Of a stretch of DNA of 36,852 bases, positions 1 to 8,324 are shown piece after piece. A model generated the notes under the pieces. It was given only the letters and a program-made list of their open reading frames with translations. It was not told where the DNA came from and ran no database searches. The position numbers and the translations under genes were made by a program. Position 1 is the first letter of the stretch, and the number at the start of each line of letters is the position of its first letter. Source of the DNA: Candidatus Aegiribacteria sp. (GTDB lineage Bacteria > Fermentibacterota > Fermentibacteria > Fermentibacterales > JCC-6); NCBI GenBank assembly GCA_023138735.1, contig JAGLOY010000029.1:1-36852 (forward strand), read 5' to 3'.

Positions 1-10
1 GACAAAATGT

Positions 11-766
11 TTAGATGTTAGGTCCGGCCCCCAGTGTTTTATGAAGGCGCCAGATATCCCGGAGAGCCCGGGGAACACGTTTTATAAGAGGCAGAGGTGT
101 TGCACGGATCTCCCTTAAGTGAATGGGGATTTCGCGAATCCTGACTCCGGATCTCTGGGCTCTTATCACCAGTTCGGTCGGAAAGATGTCAAGCTCATAC
201 TCACATAAGGGCAGAGTATCCTTGATAGCATTCCGCCATACGACCTTCGGACCGTGTGTATCCGTCCCTCTGTACCCAAGAAGGCTCTTGAGAAGAAATG
301 TAAGTGTAAGAGTTGCGGCCTTTCTTATCAGCGGACGCCGGTCATCATTTCCCGCAAGTACCTTGGAGCCCTGAACAAGGTCAACATCATTCCTGCCCAG
401 GAGCTGCAGCCCCCTTAACCAGAAATCCATATCAAGCACATCCAGATCATCAATTATGATTATGTCCGCCTGCGATCTCATAAGCCCGGTTCTCATCGCC
501 AGGCCGTAATTGGGCAGGGGAAGTGATATGAAATCAAGAGTGGTGTATCTTTCTTCAAGATCGTGAAGCAGATCTTTTGTCCTGTCCGTTGAACCGTTCT
601 CAATAACCGTTATACGGAACTCCGGCGGAAGAATCTTAAGAACAGGCACAAGCTGGCTTTCGAGAATACTCTCCTCGTTATAGACTGGTACGATAACCTC
701 GACTGTTGACGCATCGTCCGGGCGGGTTTCATTGAGGTTTTCCGTCATACTCATTTCTTTACTCAT
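11..766 (-). CDS. Family 2 glycosyltransferase, DPM-like
   Basis: This 251-residue protein has a GT-A fold start: IVPVYNEE at about residue 25, then ENGSTDRT at about 55, the nucleotide-sugar binding pattern of GT2 enzymes such as dolichol-/polyprenyl-phosphate sugar synthases. The metal-binding acidic stretch reads IIIDDLDVLD (about residue 100) instead of the common DADLQ. No C-terminal membrane segment is visible, so it is probably cytoplasmic or peripheral and transfers a sugar to a lipid carrier or envelope glycan. The ATG overlaps the tatC stop by four bases (ATGA), so it is translationally coupled and last in a seven-gene run. Met5 and Met7 are alternative starts. The GT2 assignment is firm; donor and acceptor cannot be read from the sequence. 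Confidence 0.85.
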   Translation of the reverse strand: MSKEMSMTENLNETRPDDASTVEVIVPVYNEESILESQLVPVLKILPPEFRITVIENGSTDRTKDLLHDLEERYTTLDFISLPLPNYGLAMRTGLMRSQADIIIIDDLDVLDMDFWLRGLQLLGRNDVDLVQGSKVLAGNDDRRPLIRKAATLTLTFLLKSLLGYRGTDTHGPKVVWRNAIKDTLPLCEYELDIFPTELVIRAQRSGVRIREIPIHLREIRATPLPLIKRVPRALRDIWRLHKTLGAGPNI

Positions 767-1476
767 GAAGTTTTTCTCCTCCTGTAACCTACCCTGGCCG
801 CCAGCAGGCTCAATTCAAAGAGAAAATACAGAGGAAGTGTAAGCATGATCTGAGTGAGAGGATCAGGCGGGGTGAGGATGGCCGCGATAATGAGAAGCCC
901 TACTATTATATGCCTCCTGTATCTCGCCAGAACATCAGGAGTTACGACTCCGAGGCTTACGAGTATAAGTATTAGAACCGGCAACTGGAATGCAACACCG
1001 AATATTATGATGAACCTGCTGAGAAAGCCTATATAGTTCGCAAGACTCCAGTGGCCTATGATGTTCCCTGTCTCGAAACTTCTGAATACATCGATAGCCG
1101 GTTCCAGCATTAGAAACCATGCAAACGCCGCCCCGGCAAGAAACAGAAGGACGGATGCAAAAGCCGAACGAACCGCTGTTTTTCTTTCTTTCCTGAAAAG
1201 ACCAGGTGAGACGAATCGCCAGAACTGGTAGAAGATAACAGGTGAGGAAACAAGGATGCCTGCTGCAAGCGACAGGTTGAGATGCGCTGCGAAAGCCTCT
1301 GTGGGGGCAAGGGTCTGAAGTTCAGAAGGAGCGCTGGAAAGAACAACCTCCATTATCTTCCTGCTGAAAACGAACGATACAACGATCGAACCCGCCAGAA
1401 CCCCCAGAATGCAGAATAATCTTTGTCTGAGCTCTTCAAGGTGATCCCAGAAACTACCCTCTGTGACATTTTTCAA
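763..1476 (-). CDS. tatC: Sec-independent protein translocase TatC
   Basis: TatC is the multi-spanning core of the twin-arginine translocon and binds the RR signal peptide of folded cargo. The 237 residues show the hallmark N-terminus WDHLEELRQRL (about residues 10-20), the conserved YQFWRFVSPGLF region (about 85-95) that contacts signal peptides, and six hydrophobic segments, with LTPPDPLTQ before the last helix. The start is TTG, since no ATG lies near the conserved N-terminus; an AAGGTG lies about 11 bases upstream. It follows the aroB stop by seven bases and overlaps the glycosyltransferase by four. No tatA or tatB is present in the window, so the partner must be encoded elsewhere. Confidence 0.95.
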   Translation of the reverse strand: MKNVTEGSFWDHLEELRQRLFCILGVLAGSIVVSFVFSRKIMEVVLSSAPSELQTLAPTEAFAAHLNLSLAAGILVSSPVIFYQFWRFVSPGLFRKERKTAVRSAFASVLLFLAGAAFAWFLMLEPAIDVFRSFETGNIIGHWSLANYIGFLSRFIIIFGVAFQLPVLILILVSLGVVTPDVLARYRRHIIVGLLIIAAILTPPDPLTQIMLTLPLYFLFELSLLAARVGYRRRKTS

Positions 1477-1483
1477 ATATCGA

Positions 1484-2560
1484 TCACACCTTCAGCAGGT
1501 TAAGAACGGACGGAAGAACCTTCTCCTCCTGATCAGGCGACAAGTACGTCAGTCTGCAGTCGCACCAGTCAAAGGGGAGTGCCCAGATTCGCCCGTTCTT
1601 CCTGGTTTTCTTGTCTCTTTCGAACAGGCGGGAAAGTTTCTCCCCGGAGATCATGTTATCTACGCTCGTTGGGAGACCGGCCTGTTTCAGCATACGCCGT
1701 ATCTCTTCGGGGAGATTCCTGTTACCTCCACGGCTCACCGCAATGGCTGCCTCCCCCAGAAGTCCCAGACCCACGGCTTCTCCGTGCGTGAGCCGGAACT
1801 CGCTGGCGCCCTCAAGTGCATGTCCTATGGTATGCCCCAGATTAAGAAGCATTCTATTTCCGGTTTCTCTAAGATCCAGGGCTACTATACCGCCCTTCAC
1901 TTCAATGCATTTGTGTATAATCTTCAGGATATTGTTCTTATCAGGTTTCTCAATATCAATCAGTTCCAGTAATCCCTGTATCGACCTGTCCCCTATCAGT
2001 GCGGTTTTTACTATCTCCGCGATCCCGCTTCTGAATTCACGATCCGGAAGAGTGTCGAGAAAATCAGGTGCTATAAGTATCTTTTCGGCGGGATTGAACG
2101 TTCCTACCTGGTTTTTGGCTCCGGCCAGATTCACCCCGGTTTTTCCCCCAAGACATGCGTCCACCATGCAGAGAAGGGTGGTGGGAACTAGCATCAATCT
2201 CAATCCGCGGAGATAGGTTGACGCGGCCATTGCACCGATGTCGCAAACCAGACCACCCCCGACCACAACGACCGGAGTGTCTCTGTGAATCCCTGCGGCT
2301 GACATGCTGTCCCATATCTGGGAAAGTGTGAATGTATTCTTCAGAACCTCCCTGGCTTCCATGACGTACAGACCGGAAGCTGACGCTATTGCCGGCTGCA
2401 GCAGACTGTCCCACAGTCTTCTCACTTCCGAATCGATTATAAGGAACGGGTGTTCCCATCCATCTGAGATAATATCCAGCCATACGGATTGTTCTGTTCT
2501 AAGCGAGCAGGTATGAACAGTCGTTGCAGGCATTTCGGTATTCCACTTGAAATTCATCAT
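1484..2560 (-). CDS. aroB: 3-dehydroquinate synthase
   Basis: AroB converts DAHP to 3-dehydroquinate, the second step of the shikimate pathway, using NAD and a divalent metal. The 358-residue length is typical. Visible motifs are the NAD-binding VVVVGGGLVCDIGA at about 95-108, the substrate region GGKTGVNLAGAKNQVG at about 145, and the three metal ligands: Glu in GIAEIVKTAL (about 180), His in LGHTIGHALE (about 243) and His in LTHGEAVGLG (about 259). All catalytic residues appear intact. The ATG overlaps the stop of the upstream transporter (ATGA). No other shikimate gene is nearby, so the pathway is scattered in this genome. The C-terminal tail is ordinary. Confidence 0.96.
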   Translation of the reverse strand: MMNFKWNTEMPATTVHTCSLRTEQSVWLDIISDGWEHPFLIIDSEVRRLWDSLLQPAIASASGLYVMEAREVLKNTFTLSQIWDSMSAAGIHRDTPVVVVGGGLVCDIGAMAASTYLRGLRLMLVPTTLLCMVDACLGGKTGVNLAGAKNQVGTFNPAEKILIAPDFLDTLPDREFRSGIAEIVKTALIGDRSIQGLLELIDIEKPDKNNILKIIHKCIEVKGGIVALDLRETGNRMLLNLGHTIGHALEGASEFRLTHGEAVGLGLLGEAAIAVSRGGNRNLPEEIRRMLKQAGLPTSVDNMISGEKLSRLFERDKKTRKNGRIWALPFDWCDCRLTYLSPDQEEKVLPSVLNLLKV

Positions 2561-3903
2561 TTTGGCCCCCAGACAAACCAGATGAAAACAGCACCAACTG
2601 CGGTAGCGGTAATTGTGAACGGCAACCCGATCCTGACGAACTCCATAAATGATACCTTGTAACCGTTCTTTCTCAAAATAGATACGGATACGATATTCGC
2701 CGCAGCGCCAACCGGGGAAATGTTACCCCCAAGGCAGGCTCCTATGAGCAGGCCGAAAGTAAGATAGTAATGACTCTGACCCGCTTCTCCCAGTGTCTGT
2801 GCGATTGCATGGGTTACCGGTATCATGGCCGTCACGTAAGGAACATTGTCTATGAAAGCACTGAGTACGACCGCGCTTACAACAACTATCAGAAATGCGA
2901 GGAAGGGGCTGTTACCGGATATACCGGCAAGGAAAACACCAATTTTATGCATGACTCCCATTTCCTCAAGGGCGCCCACCATGAAGAAGATTCCAGCAAG
3001 CAGGAACAGTGTATCCCAGTCAAATTCCTTAAGGATCTCCCTGGCTCTGCGGTTTCCGTGATTTCCCCTGCCTCTGTTTCCAAGATGCCCCCTTCTGAAG
3101 AAGGCATGCCATACCACCGCTGTCCCTCCTCCGGCAATACACAGCAGACCTGCCTCTATACCCACACCGGGGACAAAGAAACTGAGTACTGCCAGACCCA
3201 GTATAACTCCGGCCAGGATCCAGGCTGGAAACCAGCTGCTGACGGAGGGGATCGTGACTTTCGGAAGCGGTCTTGAGTCTTTTTTCAGAAACCTTTTCAG
3301 AATGAAAAATGATGCGATCGCTCCGAGCTGAACGGCAAAGAATATTCCCGGTTTCCCGTTCATGAAAAAGAAATCATTGAAATCCATATTCTCAGCGGCA
3401 GCCAGTATCATGCTCGGGGGATCACCGACCAGCGTGGCCGTTCCCTGGAGATTGCTGGCAATCGCAATTCCCACCAGCAGGGCTACGGGGCTGGCCTTCA
3501 GCTTCCTTGCCACTTCCAGAGCTATCGGCGCCACGATCATCACCGTGGCTACGTTCTCCACGAAAATCGATATCACGCTTGAGAGGATGCAGAGGTAGAT
3601 GGCCGCATGGCCGTAATTCTTTGAACGGCTTACTATGTGACCGGCAAGATATCCAGGTACTCCCGTTTCAATGAGTACCTCTGCAATAAGAAGAATGCCG
3701 GAGAATATCAGAAGAACACTGAAATTTATACCGCCGGCAATCGAACCCAGCTCACCCCATCCGGCAAAACAGCCGAAGATAAAGGTGAATACAACCGCCA
3801 GTCCCGCAGTGACCCAGATCGCCAATCCCCGCTTTTTATGGGCAGCGGCTATGTAAACGTACGCAAAGATAAAGAACAGCGAAAAGATAAGGCCGGAAGT
3901 CAA
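2557..3903 (-). CDS. NhaD/ArsB-type (SLC13 superfamily) transporter
   Basis: This is a 448-residue polytopic inner-membrane protein of the ion transporter superfamily that includes the NhaD sodium/proton antiporter, ArsB and CitM. Two inverted half-repeats are visible, each with a signature. The first has ENVATVMIVAPIAL followed by SNLQGTATLVGDPPSMIL at about residues 155-172. The second has SAFIDNVPYVTAMIP at about 350, followed by GACLGGNISPVGAAANIV. A central charged loop (RRGHLGNRGRGNHGNRRA, about 270-290) separates the halves. The start is TTG two bases after the upstream stop, with an AGGG ribosome binding site. NhaD-type Na+/H+ exchange is the likeliest role, but the substrate cannot be settled from the sequence. 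Confidence 0.87.
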   Translation of the reverse strand: MTSGLIFSLFFIFAYVYIAAAHKKRGLAIWVTAGLAVVFTFIFGCFAGWGELGSIAGGINFSVLLIFSGILLIAEVLIETGVPGYLAGHIVSRSKNYGHAAIYLCILSSVISIFVENVATVMIVAPIALEVARKLKASPVALLVGIAIASNLQGTATLVGDPPSMILAAAENMDFNDFFFMNGKPGIFFAVQLGAIASFFILKRFLKKDSRPLPKVTIPSVSSWFPAWILAGVILGLAVLSFFVPGVGIEAGLLCIAGGGTAVVWHAFFRRGHLGNRGRGNHGNRRAREILKEFDWDTLFLLAGIFFMVGALEEMGVMHKIGVFLAGISGNSPFLAFLIVVVSAVVLSAFIDNVPYVTAMIPVTHAIAQTLGEAGQSHYYLTFGLLIGACLGGNISPVGAAANIVSVSILRKNGYKVSFMEFVRIGLPFTITATAVGAVFIWFVWGPK

Positions 3904-3905
3904 GC

Positions 3906-4553
3906 TCAGTTACCCTGCTGATACTCTACCAGGGTCAGGCTGCTGTCAGCGGTTGTCCTTGCGACTAATCCCACATCAGGGGCAAGCCAGATGTCTCTGT
4001 GAACGATAGTGGTCTCGGGTTCGAATCCTGCAGCTCTGATCCAGTTGATTGTAGTTTCGTGCTGTTTCAGATGATAGCATTGCTCCCATCTTCCATCAGG
4101 GCTGGTTTCAATTCCAAAAACAACCGAAGTTCTTACCCAGTCATGACTTATTGTAACGCCCTGGCTCACAGCAAATGTAGATGCTGTATCGGTTCGCGAA
4201 TATCCCGTTGTAAGCGGCCAGTCCAGCCACGTCACCCAGGCCTGGTAGAGGGGAACTTCGTACCCGTTGAACATCACTCTGTGATCCTCATAGAATTCGA
4301 GGTATCCATCATTTGCTATCCAGTATGTATAGTCCGCCCCGGAAAGAATCCTGTAACAGGCTCTCTCTCCCTTCTCGGTCTGATCAATCACCGATACGAT
4401 CAGTGTTCCTCCACCGTCGATCGAATACTCCCACTGGCTGCCTATATTGTCTATTGGATAGTAGTCCGCTGCCATTCGAAAGAAGAGGGGGTTTCTGCCG
4501 CATCCTGCAACTGCTATCAGTATCAGGGCCGGTACTATTACAAGCCATCTCAT
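3906..4553 (-). CDS. Predicted lipoprotein of unknown function
   Basis: The 215-residue product begins with a short basic n-region, a hydrophobic stretch and a lipobox, VAGC (Cys at about 18), so it should be lipidated and anchored on the periplasmic or outer membrane side. The rest is rich in Trp, Tyr, Asp and Thr, with an alternating beta-like pattern such as YPIDNIGSQWEYSIDGGG, which resembles small secreted beta-sandwich proteins. I do not recognise a named family. It overlaps the upstream barrel-protein gene by four bases, and the two are probably made together. A role in outer-membrane assembly or as a partner of that barrel is only inference from pairing. Confidence 0.75.
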   Translation of the reverse strand: MRWLVIVPALILIAVAGCGRNPLFFRMAADYYPIDNIGSQWEYSIDGGGTLIVSVIDQTEKGERACYRILSGADYTYWIANDGYLEFYEDHRVMFNGYEVPLYQAWVTWLDWPLTTGYSRTDTASTFAVSQGVTISHDWVRTSVVFGIETSPDGRWEQCYHLKQHETTINWIRAAGFEPETTIVHRDIWLAPDVGLVARTTADSSLTLVEYQQGN

Positions 4554-5077
4554 AATGTCACCTCCCTTGCAATACCAAACTGGAGGGTAAATACATCTCC
4601 GCTTTCTATTTCAGCCATTATGCTGGAATAATCTCCACCAACTTCTCCTCTGAAGCCGCCTCCCAGACTGAAATTCCATCTGAGTCCGACCTTCCAGAAC
4701 GGATCCCAGGATGCGGGATCGGTACCTCCGCTGTTGCTCAGTGTGCTTCTGCAGAATCCGAACGCGCACACTACACCCGGGTTGAAGATTTTTCCCCAGG
4801 GTCTCAGGTAGTATCCTGCTTTCAATTGAGGTTTAAAGAAGGTCAGGCTTGCTGCCCCCTGATCGTTGCTTCCGAAAACGTTCAATGAAAGCCCCAGTCC
4901 AGCCTTGAATGAGGGAGTAACGATCCACGATGCGGACAATCCGGCATCTACTCCTGTATTCAGGCTTTTTCCCCACTGCCCGGTTGGATATGAAAGACCG
5001 GTTTCCGCAGAAAAATCAATATCAATGGCCGAGCAGATTGCTGCGACCGAACATGCCAGTATCATGGCCCATTTCAA
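4550..5077 (-). CDS. Small outer-membrane beta-barrel protein
   Basis: The product has a signal peptide (MKWAMILACSVAAICSA) followed by alternating polar/hydrophobic strands such as FSAETGLSYPTGQWG, VDAGLSASWIV, LKAGYYLRPWG and VGLRWNFSLGGGF, typical of an eight-stranded OmpA/OmpW-like barrel, about 175 residues long. I chose a TTG start at 5077. An AGGAGG lies nine bases upstream of it, inside the longer GTG-started reading that begins at 5095, and the TTG start gives a clean signal peptide. The GTG alternative would overlap the walJ-like stop. The C-terminus ends in alternating hydrophobic residues (FTLQFGIAREVTL) but lacks a final Phe. It is coupled to the lipoprotein gene downstream. Function beyond a membrane barrel is unknown. 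Confidence 0.75.
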   Translation of the reverse strand: MKWAMILACSVAAICSAIDIDFSAETGLSYPTGQWGKSLNTGVDAGLSASWIVTPSFKAGLGLSLNVFGSNDQGAASLTFFKPQLKAGYYLRPWGKIFNPGVVCAFGFCRSTLSNSGGTDPASWDPFWKVGLRWNFSLGGGFRGEVGGDYSSIMAEIESGDVFTLQFGIAREVTL

Positions 5078-5091
5078 TTCTAAATACCTCC

Positions 5092-5853
5092 TCACAGATC
5101 CAGGGCAGGCAGAGCTTCATCCTGCATTCCTATATGGATCTTTATTGTTCCTCCAGCTACTTCCCGCGATGCGTTCTCGGCAAGATGCGGAATATTATTC
5201 TCCTGACTAAGGTGGGCAAGAACGCAAACTCTCATCTCTTTATGATAAACAGTTCCCAGAAGATCCGAGGCAGTACTGTTCGACAGGTGTCCGGTTGTTG
5301 AAGCTATCCTCTGCTTCAGATACCAGGGGTAACTGCCGTTCCACAGCATCTCCTCATCATGGTTGAACTCCAGGACCACAGCGCTGCATCCTTTCAGATT
5401 CGCTTCAACCAGAGGGCTGGATTTCCCCAGGTCAGTCGCGATTCCCAGTTTCCCGGAGTCCCATTCTATCACGTAGCCTGATGGGTCGACCGCATCATGG
5501 GCAACGCTGAAAGCACTTACTGTAAAGGAATGGAAGTCCACGCTGGTTCCATTTTCAAGGATCTCGGTACCCGGCAGCTTTCTCAGGCTTTTCCTGGAGG
5601 CACCAAGAGTACCGCTGGAACCGTACACAGGTATATTCCATTTTCGAGCGAGCACACCGGCTCCCTTTATATGATCCGAATGTTCATGACTTATGAAAAG
5701 AGCTTCGGGAAAGAGGCCTCCGAATCCAGCTTCATGGAGTCTCTGGGTATGTTTCTTTCCGCTCAGTCCGGCATCGAAGAATACCATACAGCCGTCATGC
5801 TCGATCACAAAGGCATTCCCCCGACTTCCACTGGCCAGCACACCAAGTCTCAT
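5092..5853 (-). CDS. WalJ (YycJ/VicX)-like metallo-beta-lactamase-fold hydrolase
   Basis: The 253 residues carry the metal-binding SHEHSDH motif (about residues 55-61), an upstream DAGLSGKK and a later GIATDLG. They also carry the WalJ-family signatures LEFNHDEEML, YPWYLKQRI, GHLSNSTA and LAHLSQENN. Family members are cytoplasmic two-metal hydrolases; in Firmicutes walJ lies in the walRK operon and affects cell-wall or DNA homeostasis, and some members act as nucleases. No WalRK two-component genes are next to it here. It appears to be the first gene of a seven-gene minus-strand run. The ATG has a GGAAAG ribosome binding site about nine bases upstream. Family membership is secure; the substrate is not. 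Confidence 0.88.
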   Translation of the reverse strand: MRLGVLASGSRGNAFVIEHDGCMVFFDAGLSGKKHTQRLHEAGFGGLFPEALFISHEHSDHIKGAGVLARKWNIPVYGSSGTLGASRKSLRKLPGTEILENGTSVDFHSFTVSAFSVAHDAVDPSGYVIEWDSGKLGIATDLGKSSPLVEANLKGCSAVVLEFNHDEEMLWNGSYPWYLKQRIASTTGHLSNSTASDLLGTVYHKEMRVCVLAHLSQENNIPHLAENASREVAGGTIKIHIGMQDEALPALDL

Positions 5854-5915
5854 AAGCTACCACTTTCCAGGAGCCTGCCCAACAATGAAACATTGGCATA
5901 AAACCCACACATCTG

Positions 5916-5942
5916 GCTATAATGCCAGCAGATTATCGTCAA
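5916..5942 (-). promoter_or_regulatory. Candidate promoter for the walJ-to-GT2 run
   Basis: On the minus strand, TTGACG (5937-5942) and TATAGC (5916-5921) are separated by 15 bases, about 65 bases upstream of the walJ-like ATG. The -10 box sits inside a perfect CTGGC/GCCAG hairpin (5913-5928). The spacer is short and the -10 is only four of six, so this is a weak call. Confidence 0.3.
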
Positions 5943-6003
5943 ATACATCCAGTATTCTCCTCAAATCTACCTGCATTCTATCTCAGCTGTGAGAATATTC
6001 TGC

Positions 6004-7194
6004 TCAATGTACATTGTCGGACACACTCCTAGTAGTAACACGTTGAAAGACAGCTGAATCTATCGGAAAATCAGTGCTGCCCTGCTCTCCCCAGAAATTC
6101 CTCATCACCCAGACATCATCAGAAGATAGCGAATTGAGGCTGAAGACACATACACCTCTGATGCCCTGGGCAAGTGCTTCCGATGCCCCTGCAGTCGCAC
6201 TGGAAATAGGTTGATTGTAAACACCTATTCCATGAACGACTCTGTCCGGGCATACTGCCGCCCCAAGAACCGCCAGTTCCCTGGCCTTCTGTGTATTGGT
6301 TGTGTAAGCCATGGTACACACGAAATCAACCAGCCCGGCTTCCAGCCATGACCTCCAGTCACAGGAATAATGGGATTTTGCTTCATGTGGATCGGCCATT
6401 ACAGCGCATGACAGGACTACTCCGGGGGCTTCACTTCTCAGAACCGACCTTACAGTTTCCACAGCCAGGGTGACGTTGTTAATTTTCCAGAGGGACCATA
6501 GATCTGTAAGCTCATCGTTCTGCCCGTACCTCCTGAGCATATCCAGGGGATCAAGTCCGGTTTCCAGAAAAAATATACCTGCCGACAGCGGCTCAAAACC
6601 GAAGGACGGATTGGGATACCTGATGTAATCAAGATGAATCCCATCCACGTTATAGTTCACCGCTATCTCCCGGGCAACATCCGCAAGAAATGCCCTTACT
6701 TCTGGTAATGCCGGTGATAGTGTCGCTCCTACCAACCCGTTCCGTTCACATTCATCCTTTGTGTAATCCCTTGTTGATCGGCCATACACATCGGTCATGA
6801 ACCACTCAGGGTGGGTATACCAGATATGTGTCGAATCACCCGGCGGGTAAGATGAGGACCAGACAAGGAAAGCGTTAATCCAGGCGTGAACCTCCATACC
6901 TCTGGGTCTTGCCCGGGCAATTGTATAGGCAAGGGGGTCAAAACCATCCTGAAAGGAGGCTGCTGGCAGTATGGATGAATTGTAGTACGCTTCGGCTCTT
7001 CCGGCTACCTGAACAATTAATCCATTTGCTCCCGCCTCTTCGGCTCTGTCTATCAGTTCATCAATAGATTCAGGACTTTGCAGACCATCTCTTACAACCC
7101 AGAAGAATCGGCGGTCGCAGTTCTGATCGGCCGCATTACCGCCCTGGGTCGCAATGAGAACCAGAACCGATAGAAGAATGGTGCTAATCCTCAC
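6004..7194 (-). CDS. Exported GHL10 (DUF187/YngK-like) glycosidase-family protein
   Basis: The 396-residue product has a signal peptide (about residues 1-22, ending GGNA-AD) and a TIM-barrel of the glycosyl-hydrolase-like family GHL10. Landmarks are ANGLIVQVAGRAEAYY near residue 55, MEVHAWINAFLVW near 105, and VDGIHLDYIRYPNPSFG near 180, which matches the family hallmark DGIHxDxxxYP with its acidic residues. Relatives are exported and associated with cell-wall or exopolysaccharide turnover. The GTG start has an AAGGGCGG ribosome binding site and overlaps the upstream PLP-protein gene by 11 bases, so it is the last gene of the six-gene run. Substrate unknown. Confidence 0.85.
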   Translation of the reverse strand: MRISTILLSVLVLIATQGGNAADQNCDRRFFWVVRDGLQSPESIDELIDRAEEAGANGLIVQVAGRAEAYYNSSILPAASFQDGFDPLAYTIARARPRGMEVHAWINAFLVWSSSYPPGDSTHIWYTHPEWFMTDVYGRSTRDYTKDECERNGLVGATLSPALPEVRAFLADVAREIAVNYNVDGIHLDYIRYPNPSFGFEPLSAGIFFLETGLDPLDMLRRYGQNDELTDLWSLWKINNVTLAVETVRSVLRSEAPGVVLSCAVMADPHEAKSHYSCDWRSWLEAGLVDFVCTMAYTTNTQKARELAVLGAAVCPDRVVHGIGVYNQPISSATAGASEALAQGIRGVCVFSLNSLSSDDVWVMRNFWGEQGSTDFPIDSAVFQRVTTRSVSDNVH

Positions 7195-8314
7195 GTCTAC
7201 CGCCCTTCTCCGATAGAATAATCTTCGAAAATGACCTCAGGAAGTGTTCTATATCAACAGTAGTGTTACATACATCTATGGAGAAACCAAGGTACTGCTC
7301 AGGATTGGAAATATCCAACCCGATTCTGTCAAGGTAGGATAAACGATCGGTAGAGTTGTGAGATGGGAGGATAATGTTCTCCTTTTCCAGTTTTAGATGA
7401 AGTTTCTCAGGCGGATTGCTGATATAGAGCAGTGCGGTTCCCGGTAGAATATGCTCGAGATCACCTCCGATGATAGAATACCTGACATTGAATGAGTCAA
7501 GACCATCAAGAATGTCGGCTCTAAGCTGATTGACTATCCTGCTGCGGGGTTCCATGCTGTTTCCCATAACATCCATCGCTGCCGCCATACCTGCTATTCC
7601 GGGTATGTTGGCCATACATGATAGTTCCGGCGCCGCACTCGTAAGCCATGGATCCACATCAGACATCACAATAGCCGCTGCGCCCGGAGGGCCTCCGATT
7701 TTGAGGGAACACACTGTGATAAGGTCGATATCTGTATCGGATATATCAATCTTAATTCTTCCTGCCGCATCACATGCATCCGTATGGAACCAGGCTCCAG
7801 CCGAACGGGCTGTTTCTGCAAGTTCCCGTACCGGCTGAACGATTCCGGAAATTCCGTTGACCCAGGCACAGGTGACCAGACCGGTTTCATCTGATACTGC
7901 CTCTTTGAGTGATTCCGGGATTATCCTGCCGGAGCTGTCGATCGCAAGTATGCTTACGGTTGATCCTTCACTTCTGAGAATTTTCAAAGCGGCTACTACG
8001 GAGCACTTCTCAACGGGGGAAGCTGCAATGTGCCCTCTTCCCGCCTCCCTTGCCAGCCGTCCTGCGGATAGAATGGCAAGCCCGTTGGCCATGCCATCGT
8101 CGCTGCAGAACATTACCTGTGATCCACCAAAGGAACGGGCTGTACGCTCCTTCAGTTCTTCCAGAACCTCCTGTGCCCGCCTCCCGGGGAGATTGGTGCT
8201 CCTCGGATGTCCGTACCCCTGCTGCAGAGCTTGCGAAACAGCCCTTTCTGCCTCTACATGGAGGGGCATAACTGTAAGATTGTCCAGGTATGCTGTCTTA
8301 TTCAGCAGGTTCAT
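7184..8314 (-). CDS. NifS/IscS-like class V aminotransferase lacking cysteine desulfurase residues
   Basis: This is a PLP-dependent fold-type I protein of about 376 residues. The start YLDNLTVMPLHVEAE parallels the YLDNAATTP of cysteine desulfurases, and FHTDACDAAGRIKIDI with DLITVCSLKIGGPPGAAA matches the cofactor region. The PLP lysine is present (codon 7700-7702), but the usual SxHK histidine is Leu (7703-7705). The flexible loop that normally bears the catalytic Cys (SSGSAC) is instead ILPSHNSTDRLSYL, with no Cys. The VNNEtG motif reads WVNGISG. I place the start at the ATG at 8314 rather than the upstream TTG at 8365, because it matches the family N-terminus and avoids overlapping gpsA. 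It is unlikely to be a cysteine desulfurase; the reaction is unknown. Confidence 0.8.
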   Translation of the reverse strand: MNLLNKTAYLDNLTVMPLHVEAERAVSQALQQGYGHPRSTNLPGRRAQEVLEELKERTARSFGGSQVMFCSDDGMANGLAILSAGRLAREAGRGHIAASPVEKCSVVAALKILRSEGSTVSILAIDSSGRIIPESLKEAVSDETGLVTCAWVNGISGIVQPVRELAETARSAGAWFHTDACDAAGRIKIDISDTDIDLITVCSLKIGGPPGAAAIVMSDVDPWLTSAAPELSCMANIPGIAGMAAAMDVMGNSMEPRSRIVNQLRADILDGLDSFNVRYSIIGGDLEHILPGTALLYISNPPEKLHLKLEKENIILPSHNSTDRLSYLDRIGLDISNPEQYLGFSIDVCNTTVDIEHFLRSFSKIILSEKGGRRED

Positions 8315-8324
8315 CCTCTCGAGG

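Noticed and set aside
2770..3276. Plus-strand reading frame of 168 codons inside the NhaD-like gene
   Set aside because: It is a shadow of the minus-strand coding frame, with no ribosome binding site and no recognisable domain. The same holds for the other opposite-strand frames, for example 1463-1972, 7857-8462, 9187-10104 and 11700-12473.
4017..4027. GGTTCGAATCC, identical to a tRNA T-arm core
   Set aside because: It lies inside the lipoprotein coding frame. The flanking stem pairs poorly and no acceptor, D or anticodon arm can be drawn around it.
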